This document shows positions 32,447 to 39,196 of a DNA stretch of 45,322 nt, one piece after another; positions within the stretch are counted from its first letter, which is position 1, and each line of letters starts with the position of its first letter. The position numbers and the translations under genes were made by a program. This DNA is from JAMIFV01 sp035906055 (GTDB lineage: Bacteria > Pseudomonadota > Alphaproteobacteria > Rickettsiales > JABCZZ01): NCBI GenBank assembly GCA_035906055.1, contig JAMIFV010000050.1, forward strand, positions 1 through 45,322. Reading direction: 5' to 3'. A model generated the notes under the pieces. It was not told where the DNA came from and made no database searches. It worked only from the letters and a program-made list of their open reading frames with translations.

Positions 32447-33508
32447 ATGACTACCGCCCCGCAAACCAACCTCGCCTCCATTCAGGCCATGCGTGCCATC
32501 GCTGCGCTGGCGGTGGTGGCCTGCCATATCGGTTCCATTGAAGGCTTGTATATGAACCAGCGCCTGCTGCCGGAATGGGGCATGTACGGCGTGGATATCT
32601 TCTTTGTCATCAGCGGTTTTGTCATGGCCCATGTGGCGGCGAATGTCGCGCCCACGGCCAGAGGCGTGGGGCGCTTCCTGCTCAAGCGGTGCTTGCGCAT
32701 CTATCCCGTTTACTGGCAGTTCACCGCCGTGGTGTTGCTGGCAATAGCGCTGAAACCCGGCATGGTGAACCTCGCGGCTTCCGCCGAACAGCCCTCTGTT
32801 ATCAAATCGCTGCTGCTCTGGCCGCAAATGACCGACCCGCATCTGGGCGTGGGCTGGTCGCTGGTCTATGAAATGTATTTCTATCTCATGTTCGCCCTTG
32901 GCCTGCTCATGCTGCACGGGCGGCTGTGCTATGGCTGGTGCGCTTGGGCGCTGGCACTGTGTGCCTGCGTATATATGGGCATTTACTATCAATCAGAGAA
33001 TGCCGTTATCAGGGTGATGGCATCGCCTTACGGGTCTTATTTCCTGATAGGTTGCGCCGCAGCATGGTGCTGGAAAGGCGGGCATGTGCCGCGCCCCACG
33101 CTGCTGATAGCTTTAGCGGTATTATGGGCTTGTGTTGCGGTGGCTCTGATACTTCAGGCATGCGGCACGGTTATTCTCTATTTTGAAGCTACCGCGCGCG
33201 TATGCATGCTGAGTGTGCCAACAGCGCTAATATTGCTGGCGTTACTGAGTCTGGAACGTGAAGGAAAAATAAAATACCCGCGTTGGCTATGCAGTATCGG
33301 TGATGCATCTTATTCACTCTATCTGCTGCACTCGCTGCTGTTCTCGGCGATGGGCAAGCTCTGGCTTGAGCTGAATATGGAAGGGGCGGCTGCGCAGGCT
33401 GGTTACAGTGCGCTGATGGCGCTCACCGCCGTAGCGCTGGCATTGCTCAATTACCGTTATATCGAAAAGCCGCTCTCGCGCTGGTATCATAAGCGTTTGG
33501 GCGCATAA
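32447..33508 (+). CDS. Acyltransferase family 3 (OafA/YrhL-like) membrane protein
   Basis: 353 residues with about ten membrane helices. Family motifs are the first-helix SIQAMRAIAALAVVACHIG with its catalytic His, then GVDIFFVISGFVMAH, FLLKRCLRIYPVYW and, near the end, SLYLLHSLLF. It acylates envelope or exported glycans by analogy with OafA. It is followed by two glycosyl-transfer type genes, suggesting a small surface-sugar group. It is about as similar in layout to the gene at 292-1308 as any two family members. Confidence 0.88.
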   Translation: MTTAPQTNLASIQAMRAIAALAVVACHIGSIEGLYMNQRLLPEWGMYGVDIFFVISGFVMAHVAANVAPTARGVGRFLLKRCLRIYPVYWQFTAVVLLAIALKPGMVNLAASAEQPSVIKSLLLWPQMTDPHLGVGWSLVYEMYFYLMFALGLLMLHGRLCYGWCAWALALCACVYMGIYYQSENAVIRVMASPYGSYFLIGCAAAWCWKGGHVPRPTLLIALAVLWACVAVALILQACGTVILYFEATARVCMLSVPTALILLALLSLEREGKIKYPRWLCSIGDASYSLYLLHSLLFSAMGKLWLELNMEGAAAQAGYSALMALTAVALALLNYRYIEKPLSRWYHKRLGA

Positions 33509-33549
33509 TCTTATTGTGGAATAATAGATTATCTATTACAAATACTTGC

Positions 33550-34476
33550 ATGCCAGAGCTTTCCATAGTCATACCGATGCATAACGAACAGGATTCACTC
33601 GAAAGCCTGTTCGCACGCCTCAAACCCTGCCTTGAAAGCGTTACCACCAATTACGAGATCGTCTGCGTCAATGACGGCAGCCGCGACAACACGTTCGAGC
33701 TGCTGCGCGGCTATCACGCGCGCGACCCGCGCATCAAGCTGGTGAACCTCTCGCGCAATTTCGGTAAGGAAACGGCGCTCACCGCTGGTATTGACTACGC
33801 GGTGGGGCAGGCGGTGATCCCTATCGATGCCGACCTGCAGGACCCGCCCGAGCTGATACCCGAACTGGTGAAGGAATGGCGCAGGGGCTTTAAAGTGGTG
33901 CTGGCCACGCGGCGCAGCAGGCCGGGCGATTCCTGGTTCAAACGCAAATCCGCCGAATGGTTCTACCGTGCCATGAACAAGGTCTCCACCGTGAAACTGC
34001 CGCACAATACGGGGGATTTCCGCCTCATCGACCGCGTGGTGGTTGACGCCGTTCGCCAGTTGCCGGAGCGTACGCGCTTCATGAAAGGCATTTTCGCGTG
34101 GGTGGGCTTCCCCACGACAACTGTATATTTCGACCGTGAAGCGCGCGTGGCAGGCCAGACCACATGGAATTACTGGACACTCTGGAAATTCGCGCTGGAC
34201 GGTATTTTCTCCTTCACCACCGTGCCGTTGCGCGTCTGGACGTATATCGGCGCGTTCATCTCGCTGTTCTCGTTCCTCTGGGCGATATTCATCATCATCA
34301 AGACCGCGATACTTGGCATCGACGTTCCGGGTTATCCCTCGCTCATCGTTGCGGTGTGCTTCATGGGCGGCATGCAGCTGCTCAGCATCGGCATCATCGG
34401 GGAATATGTGGGCCGCATCTACCGCGAGACCAAACAGAGGCCGCTTTATTTAGTGCAAGAGACCGTTGGTCTTTAA
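33550..34476 (+). CDS. GT2 glycosyltransferase, polyprenyl-phosphate type (GtrB-like)
   Basis: 308 residues from ATG 33550 (an in-frame ATG at 33514 adds 12 residues). The catalytic domain has LSIVIPMHNEQDS, VNDGSRDNT and DADLQDPPE (the DxD region), followed by two C-terminal membrane helices (GAFISLFSFLWAIFII and SLIVAVCFMGGMQLL). This is the layout of DPM1/GtrB enzymes that load a sugar onto undecaprenyl phosphate for transfer outside the membrane. The polytopic protein on the opposite strand next to it could be a GT-C enzyme using such a donor. Confidence 0.9.
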   Translation: MPELSIVIPMHNEQDSLESLFARLKPCLESVTTNYEIVCVNDGSRDNTFELLRGYHARDPRIKLVNLSRNFGKETALTAGIDYAVGQAVIPIDADLQDPPELIPELVKEWRRGFKVVLATRRSRPGDSWFKRKSAEWFYRAMNKVSTVKLPHNTGDFRLIDRVVVDAVRQLPERTRFMKGIFAWVGFPTTTVYFDREARVAGQTTWNYWTLWKFALDGIFSFTTVPLRVWTYIGAFISLFSFLWAIFIIIKTAILGIDVPGYPSLIVAVCFMGGMQLLSIGIIGEYVGRIYRETKQRPLYLVQETVGL

Positions 34477-34481
34477 ATATT

Positions 34482-34556
34482 GGGGGGGCGGTCCCCCTAA
34501 TTCCGCTCCGCGGAATTTCCCCCTCGCTTCGCGGGGTCGTCATATAGAATTCCTCC
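34482..34556 (-). repeat. Three-hairpin repeat element, copy C1 (inverted)
   Basis: On the minus strand: GGAGGA-9 nt-GACGACCCC, CCCC...GGGG, then AATTCCGC-GGA-GCGGAATT (8-bp stem; 34499-34517), then GGGGG...CCCCC. It begins a few bases after the GT2 stop and faces copy C2. Confidence 0.8.
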
Positions 34557-34601
34557 ACGCATACGGCACCGATTTCTATTCCAGTGCGTAGCCGTAGGCA
34601 T

Positions 34602-34665
34602 GGAGGAGCACTACTTGCGACGACCCCTTTAGAGGGGGAGCGGTAGCGGGGGCGGGACGCCCCCC
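34602..34665 (+). repeat. Three-hairpin repeat element, copy C2
   Basis: Plus strand: GGAGGA-11 nt-GACGACCCC, then CCCC-TTTAGA-GGGG, a diverged middle part, then GGGGGCG-GGA-CGCCCCC. C1 and C2 form an inverted pair filling the gap between GT2 and the convergent GT-C-like gene, which may act as a two-way terminator. Confidence 0.7.
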
Positions 34666-34680
34666 TAGAAAAAAATATAA

Positions 34681-36150
34681 CTATTTTCTTAAATAAACCG
34701 CAGCCACATCACCGTTATAGATGAGCTTCCAGTCCGGGTTCCAGTGCCATTCGGCGGAGCCGGGGTCTTCATTGGGGATGACCACGCCCTCGAACCCGTA
34801 ATAGTCGGCGATCATCTTCGCCCGCCCGCCATAGCCCTTGGAGATCATGGCGAAGTCGGCATAATCCTGCAGCGTTTCCTTGGTATAAAGGCTGCTTGCG
34901 CGGCCATCGACGAACACTTTCACTTGCCCGCGCCAGATATACACGAGATAGCCGCCTATGTTGTAATCGGTCATGAAACGTGTCGTGGGATATTTCTGCG
35001 CGATGAATTCCGCTTCTTTAATCGGGAAAGACTTCTTCGGGAATCCCGGGGGATCCTTGAGAAACATATCGCGGGGGAAGGGGGTGGCCGCAAGCGTTAT
35101 GGCTATCACCGCCATGATCGCACCCATCCATTTCACATCGCTTTTATACATGTCCTGCAGCACTACCGCTTCGCGCGGTGCAAGCCACGCGCCGAAGCGC
35201 CCTTCACGCCAGTAATGCGTGAGGCTTAAGGCCAGATACGGCATGGCCAGTGCGCCTGCCACGGCGCCGTGGCGCATGCTGCCCAGCGCCATAAAGAGCA
35301 GCGCCATTGCCACGACCCTGTCGCTCAGCGGTATGGATTTATCGCGGATATTGCCCGTGAACAGCACCAGAAGCAGCATAAGCGTGAGCGGGAGGTCCTT
35401 GCCGATGCTGGCAGGCTGCCACTCGACAATATGCACCTGGTCGAACCCCAGCGAGAGCGTTTTATACGCGCCGTAATACACCGCGTAGCCATAAGGGTTG
35501 AGCAGCGTTGCCATTACGCATGCGATGCCGGTGATGCAGTAGGCGCGTGCCATACCGGGTTTTTTCTGCAGCCATGCCTCAAGGAAGAAAATGCCTGTCA
35601 CCGGGAATGCAAGCAGATAGCCGCCATGCAGGTTGACCCACAGCGCCATGAGCAATGGCAGCCCTATCAGATAGCGGTTCTTATGCGTATCGCGGTAGCG
35701 GCAGAGCAGGTGATAGACCGCCACGCTCAGTATGATGGAAGCAAGGTTGGGCCGCGCAAGAATGCTGTTGAAGGAAACCAGTATCGCTACCAGCATGGCG
35801 ATGCTCACTGCCAGAAAACTCGCGCCGCGCTTAAGGCACTCATTCGCCATGAATACATAGGATCCCGCAAAGGCCAGCAGCGTGAGCATATAGAGGGCGG
35901 TGAACCCGCCCGCTGCGAACAAGGCGCTGAAGCCGATATCGAAAAGCCATGAGAGGTTGTACCAGGTTTCGCCTGTGGCGGCGAAGCTCCATGTGTCTTC
36001 CAGCGGGATGGTGCCCAGTTGGCGGATGAGGTCGCCGGCGGCAATATGCCATGCCGTGTCGGGATCGCCGAATACCTGTGCGCCGCCGTAAGAATAAGCG
36101 AGTACGGCAGCGAACAGGAACAGGCCGCAATGGGCTGGAGGAAGACGCAT
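34681..36150 (-). CDS. Polytopic membrane protein, GT-C glycosyltransferase-like
   Basis: 489 residues with about ten to eleven membrane helices, then a ~110-residue soluble C-terminal domain (KYPTTRFMTDYNIGGYLVYIW...VFVDGRASSLY). Near the N-terminus, between the first two helices, GDPDTAWH carries acidic residues where GT-C enzymes keep catalytic Asp. The shape is like uncharacterised GT-C/ArnT-fold proteins that use polyprenyl-linked sugars. I cannot name it. Convergent with the GT2 gene, which could make its donor. Confidence 0.7.
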   Translation of the reverse strand: MRLPPAHCGLFLFAAVLAYSYGGAQVFGDPDTAWHIAAGDLIRQLGTIPLEDTWSFAATGETWYNLSWLFDIGFSALFAAGGFTALYMLTLLAFAGSYVFMANECLKRGASFLAVSIAMLVAILVSFNSILARPNLASIILSVAVYHLLCRYRDTHKNRYLIGLPLLMALWVNLHGGYLLAFPVTGIFFLEAWLQKKPGMARAYCITGIACVMATLLNPYGYAVYYGAYKTLSLGFDQVHIVEWQPASIGKDLPLTLMLLLVLFTGNIRDKSIPLSDRVVAMALLFMALGSMRHGAVAGALAMPYLALSLTHYWREGRFGAWLAPREAVVLQDMYKSDVKWMGAIMAVIAITLAATPFPRDMFLKDPPGFPKKSFPIKEAEFIAQKYPTTRFMTDYNIGGYLVYIWRGQVKVFVDGRASSLYTKETLQDYADFAMISKGYGGRAKMIADYYGFEGVVIPNEDPGSAEWHWNPDWKLIYNGDVAAVYLRK

Positions 36151-36300
36151 CTGGCTATACCTTAACCTTGTTGTATATTACGTTCACGACAGTAATACAC
36201 ACTGGATAACAAGTTTTATGCTCATGAAAAATAAAAACATTTGCTTGTGGCATTGTGGCACTATGCTTGTTGTATATAGGCAACATAAACCGCAATCTTT

Positions 36301-36406
36301 TGTGCAAAGCAAAAATACAGATTGCACATAACGTTAGATAATTGTTTTTTATGTGCATCGGATTTCCCGGGCTTCGAAACTCGATGCACAAGTTCTCAAT
36401 CAGGAG
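36301..36406 (+). promoter_or_regulatory. Structured 5' leader of the OmpA-like gene
   Basis: Two hairpins precede the gene. The first is TGTGCAA/TTGCACA (36301-36307 with 36322-36328). The second has long arms GTGCATCGGATTTC and GAAACTCGATGCAC (36353-36389; 12 of 14 pairs). AGGAG (36402-36406) then stands 7 nt before the ATG. The rest of the gap from 36151 is AT-rich and probably holds the promoters. Confidence 0.55.
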
Positions 36407-36413
36407 TTTTCAT

Positions 36414-36977
36414 ATGAATAAACGTATTACTTTCCTTTCGGCAATTGCGCTTGTCACAGCTGCAGCCATGCCGGCCCTTTCCTCTACCAGCGTCGATACC
36501 CGCGATATCGTACATGACGTGCGCGGCAACCCCCTCACCGACGCTCGCGGCAACTGCGTGCGCACCAAGTGGGACAATGGCGCTGACGAATGCGGCGGCG
36601 TCGTGAAGCAGAAGGTTCGTGACAAGCTGGCCAGCGTATATTTCGACTTCAACAGCTCCAAGCTGACCAAGAAAGCTAAAATTACCCTCGACAACCTGCT
36701 CAAGACCATCCGCAACAGGAAGATCCAGGCGGTTACCATTGCCGGTTACGCTGACGCCACCGGGTCTGACTCCTACAACCTGCGCCTTTCTGAAAAGCGC
36801 GCTCAGGCGGTTAAGAAGTACCTCAACTCCAAGGGCTTCAAACATGCCAACACCGATCTGCGCGCACTGGGCAAGAGCGCCGCTTCCGCTAAGTGCAAAG
36901 GCCTGAAGGATACCAAGCTCCATGCCTGCATGCAGGAAGACCGTCGCGTGGACATCGAGCTTAACGTAGTTAAGTAA
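36414..36977 (+). CDS. OmpA-family outer membrane/peptidoglycan-binding protein
   Basis: 187 residues. Signal peptide (MNKRITFLSAIALVTAAAMPA...), then a short linker with three Cys in the whole mature part, then an OmpA_C-like domain: VYFDFNSSKLTKKAK, AGYADATGSDSYNLRLSEKRAQAVKKYL (peptidoglycan-binding Asp and Arg region), and EDRRVDIEL. There is no beta-barrel, so it is a periplasmic or lipid-free wall-binding protein similar to Pal/OmpA C-domains. ATG 36414 chosen for AGGAG spacing. Codon use is rich in AAG/AAC, as expected of a highly expressed gene. A strong terminator follows. Confidence 0.88.
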   Translation: MNKRITFLSAIALVTAAAMPALSSTSVDTRDIVHDVRGNPLTDARGNCVRTKWDNGADECGGVVKQKVRDKLASVYFDFNSSKLTKKAKITLDNLLKTIRNRKIQAVTIAGYADATGSDSYNLRLSEKRAQAVKKYLNSKGFKHANTDLRALGKSAASAKCKGLKDTKLHACMQEDRRVDIELNVVK

Positions 36978-37005
36978 TCCGGTTTTTCATTTGATACGTT
37001 TCTTT

Positions 37006-37038
37006 GCGGGGGATCACGAAAGTGGTTCCCCGCTTTTT
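37006..37038 (+). terminator. Terminator after the OmpA-like gene
   Basis: Stem GCGGGGGATCAC/GTGGTTCCCCGC with a GAAA loop, followed by TTTTT (37034-37038). One of the clearest factor-independent terminators in the window. Confidence 0.9.
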
Positions 37039-37043
37039 ATTTA

Positions 37044-37140
37044 CTCTGCGCAGCTCAAGCATTGGTGTCGTTATCCATCGGTCTGGGTGTGCACTGCGCG
37101 CACCTCGCCTCGGCTCCTACAAATGCTTGAGCTGCTGTGA
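37044..37140 (+). repeat. ERIC-like palindrome, copy R3
   Basis: Arms CAGCTCAAGCATT (37051-37063) and AATGCTTGAGCTG (37122-37134) pair perfectly but differ in sequence from the arms of R1. The middle (CATCCATCGGT...GTGCACTGCGCGCACCTCG) matches R1, except that the central GTAC stem is missing. Confidence 0.75.
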
Positions 37141-37185
37141 GCATAGGCTCTAGTTTTCAAGCGTTTTTTCTTGTATGCTTCGCCA

Positions 37186-37638
37186 ATGGCCGACGTTTTC
37201 TTTTATCACCTCACATCCACTTCACTGGACCAGGCGCTCCCCAGATTGCTGGAAAAGGCGTTGCAGGGCAATTTCAGGGCCGTGCTGCGCGTGAGCGATG
37301 CGCACGAGGCCGAGCGCCTCAATGGCTGGTTATGGAATTACAATCCCGATAGCTTCCTGCCGCACGGCATTGCGCAGGACGGTTACAGCGACCAGCAGCC
37401 CGTTTTCATTACACCGGAAGAAGAAAATCCCAATAACGCCAACCTGCTGGTGGTCACCTGCGGCATACGCCCTTCTGGCGCAGGCAGCTATGCCCGCGTG
37501 CTCGACGTGTTCGACGGTGCGGACGATATTCAGGTGGCAGGCGCGCGTGCCCGCTGGAAGGAATATGCCGCCGAAGGCCACACGCTTTCCTATATCCGCC
37601 AGAACGTGTCCGGCGGCTGGGAGAAGCAGAACCTATGA
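37186..37638 (+). CDS. holC: DNA polymerase III chi subunit
   Basis: 150 residues from ATG 37186. It matches HolC by the N-terminal VFFYHLTSTSLDQALPRLLEKAL, the AERLNGWLWNY segment and SFLPHG, and DGADD later on. HolC links the clamp loader (through psi, often absent outside gammaproteobacteria) with single-stranded DNA-binding protein. It overlaps the methyltransferase start in ATGA, so the two form an operon. No strong ribosome site is visible. Confidence 0.9.
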   Translation: MADVFFYHLTSTSLDQALPRLLEKALQGNFRAVLRVSDAHEAERLNGWLWNYNPDSFLPHGIAQDGYSDQQPVFITPEEENPNNANLLVVTCGIRPSGAGSYARVLDVFDGADDIQVAGARARWKEYAAEGHTLSYIRQNVSGGWEKQNL

Positions 37639-38384
37639 GGGCGGATATTTACGTTGCCATGGCGCAGGTGGAAGACAGGCACTGGTGGTTCCGCGCCCGC
37701 CGCGCCATATGCCGCCATGTGCTTGATAGGGCGAACATACCCGGGGGTGCCAACATACTGGACGCAGGCAGCGGCACGGGCGGCAATCTCGGCATGCTTT
37801 CGCAATACGGCAATGTCTTCGCCATGGAGATGGACGGGCACGCCCGCGCGCTCGCCAGCAGCCGCAGCATTGTAAGGGTGGAGGAGGGGGTGCTGCCTCA
37901 TTCCATTCCTTTTGCACCGCAGCAATTTGACCTCGCCGTGATGTGCGACGTGCTCGAGCATGTGGATGAAGATTACCAGACGCTGGTGGCGCTGGGCAAA
38001 CGCCTGAATGCGGGCGGCAGGCTGCTTATCACCGTGCCGGCGTTCCAGTTTCTCTGGAGCAGGCATGACACGCTGCACCACCATAAGCGCCGCTACCGTC
38101 TTGGCCAGCTTAAAGCGCTGCTTGAGCGTGCGGGTTACAGGGTCACGTTCGCCAGCTACATCAATTTCTGGCTGTTTCCCCTCATCGCCATGGTGCGCCT
38201 GCTCGACCGTCTTTCCGGCTCCAGGGCGGATGATACCAAAACAGAGGAAAATGCCGAGCTGACCCTGCCGCCCGCTCCTGTAAACAGCTTTCTGGAAAAG
38301 GTTTTTTCCAGCGAACGCCTGCTGCTGGGCAGAATACGCTTGCCTTTTGGGGTATCTATCCTATTACTCGCGCAGAAAATCTAG
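37635..38384 (+). CDS. Class I SAM-dependent methyltransferase
   Basis: 249 residues. The SAM-binding motif I is ILDAGSGTGGNL (~41-52), followed by an acidic end of strand 2 (AMEMDGHA) and motif IV LAVMCDVLEHVDED. The middle HDTLHHHKRRYRLGQLKALLERAGY is typical of methyltransferases in polysaccharide or lipid-linked sugar clusters. A hydrophobic segment near FWLFPLIAMVRLL may bind the membrane. The substrate is unknown. Its TAG stop lies in the end of MITE-like copy 3, yet the C-terminus (PFGVSILLLAQKI) looks complete. Confidence 0.82.
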   Translation: MRADIYVAMAQVEDRHWWFRARRAICRHVLDRANIPGGANILDAGSGTGGNLGMLSQYGNVFAMEMDGHARALASSRSIVRVEEGVLPHSIPFAPQQFDLAVMCDVLEHVDEDYQTLVALGKRLNAGGRLLITVPAFQFLWSRHDTLHHHKRRYRLGQLKALLERAGYRVTFASYINFWLFPLIAMVRLLDRLSGSRADDTKTEENAELTLPPAPVNSFLEKVFSSERLLLGRIRLPFGVSILLLAQKI

Positions 38385-38610
38385 GCTCAGGACTCATAAC
38401 TTTCCCTCTCCTGCAAAGCGGGAGAGGGTTGCGCAGGCTTTGCTGCATAGCAGCTTAGCCGAAGCTGGGTGAGGGTGAATGTAAACACGTGCCCCCTCAC
38501 CTCGGTTTGCCTAAGGGCTTAGCTAAAGCAGCTAAACCCAAGGCAAACGCGTCCTCTCCCTCAAGGGGAGAAGAAAAGAAAGTATAAGTTTAATAAGTCC
38601 TGAGCCTAGA
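38380..38610 (+). repeat. MITE-like palindromic element, copy 3
   Basis: About 231 bp with perfect ends TCTAGGCTCAGGACT and AGTCCTGAGCCTAGA, and the same nested palindromes as copies 1 and 2. Its left end supplies the methyltransferase stop; its right end overlaps the -35 box of the toxin-antitoxin promoter. It fills most of the gap 38385-38655. Confidence 0.88.
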
Positions 38611-38645
38611 CATTCCGGTATGGTTGTGCTACATTGTAGCTACAA
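38607..38645 (+). promoter_or_regulatory. dinJ-yafQ promoter and operator
   Basis: TAGACA (38607-38612), 17-nt spacer and TACATT (38630-38635) form a good promoter. The -35 begins inside the repeat end CCTAGA. The perfect palindrome TTGTAGCTACAA (38634-38645) overlaps the -10 and ends just before the Shine-Dalgarno AAAGGAG, as expected for autorepression by an antitoxin or toxin-antitoxin complex. Confidence 0.65.
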
Positions 38646-38655
38646 AGGAGTTTGT

Positions 38656-38919
38656 ATGTCCCAGAATGATGTAGTACGGGCTCGCATTGATGGGCGTATT
38701 AAGGAAGAAGCCGCTGTCGTTCTTGCCGCCATGGGGCTTACGGTGTCGGATGCTTTTCGCCTGCTGCTTACGCGCGTAGCAAAAGATAAGGCATTGCCTT
38801 TTTCTCCGCTTATACCTAATGCCGCAACCATTAAAGCAATGAAAGCGGCAAGGCGTGGGGAAGTGACCACGGTGCATTCCATTGAAGAACTCTTTGAGCA
38901 CCTCAATGCTGACGATTAA
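38656..38919 (+). CDS. dinJ: RelB/DinJ-family antitoxin
   Basis: 87 residues from ATG 38656 with AAAGGAG 5 nt upstream. The N-terminal ribbon-helix-helix segment VVRARIDGRIKEEAAVVLAA and the following GLTVSDAFRLLLTRVAKDKALPF are diagnostic of DinJ/RelB antitoxins. It binds operator DNA and neutralises the toxin with its C-terminal half. The toxin gene starts inside its last codons (38906). Confidence 0.9.
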   Translation: MSQNDVVRARIDGRIKEEAAVVLAAMGLTVSDAFRLLLTRVAKDKALPFSPLIPNAATIKAMKAARRGEVTTVHSIEELFEHLNADD

Positions 38920-39187
38920 TTACACTAAGCAGTTTCAGAAAGACTATAAAAAAATTAAGCATGGCATCTACGGAAAGAAGATAAACCAGATGCTTGAAGA
39001 AGTGGTAACCATGCTCACTCACATGAAGCCATTTCCAAAACGATTTTGCGATCATGAACTCACGGGAGAGTGGAGCGAACACCGTGATTGCCATTTGAAA
39101 CCCGATCTTATTTTAATTTATCGCCAACGTGATGAAGATACCGTGGAGTTTGTCCGTCTCGGTTCACACAGCGAACTAGGTCTATAA
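38906..39187 (+). CDS. yafQ: YafQ-family mRNA interferase toxin
   Basis: 93 residues from ATG 38906, overlapping the antitoxin by 14 bp. A RelE-superfamily ribosome-dependent mRNA nuclease. Residues corresponding to the E. coli YafQ active site are present: His50 (in CDHELTGEW), His63 and Asp67 (DCHLKPD), and His88 (GSHSEL), while the late Phe is Leu. Longer upstream starts lie inside the antitoxin and are unlikely. It probably represses the operon together with DinJ. prfC begins 9 bp downstream. Confidence 0.9.
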   Translation: MLTINYTKQFQKDYKKIKHGIYGKKINQMLEEVVTMLTHMKPFPKRFCDHELTGEWSEHRDCHLKPDLILIYRQRDEDTVEFVRLGSHSELGL

Positions 39188-39196
39188 GGATAAACC

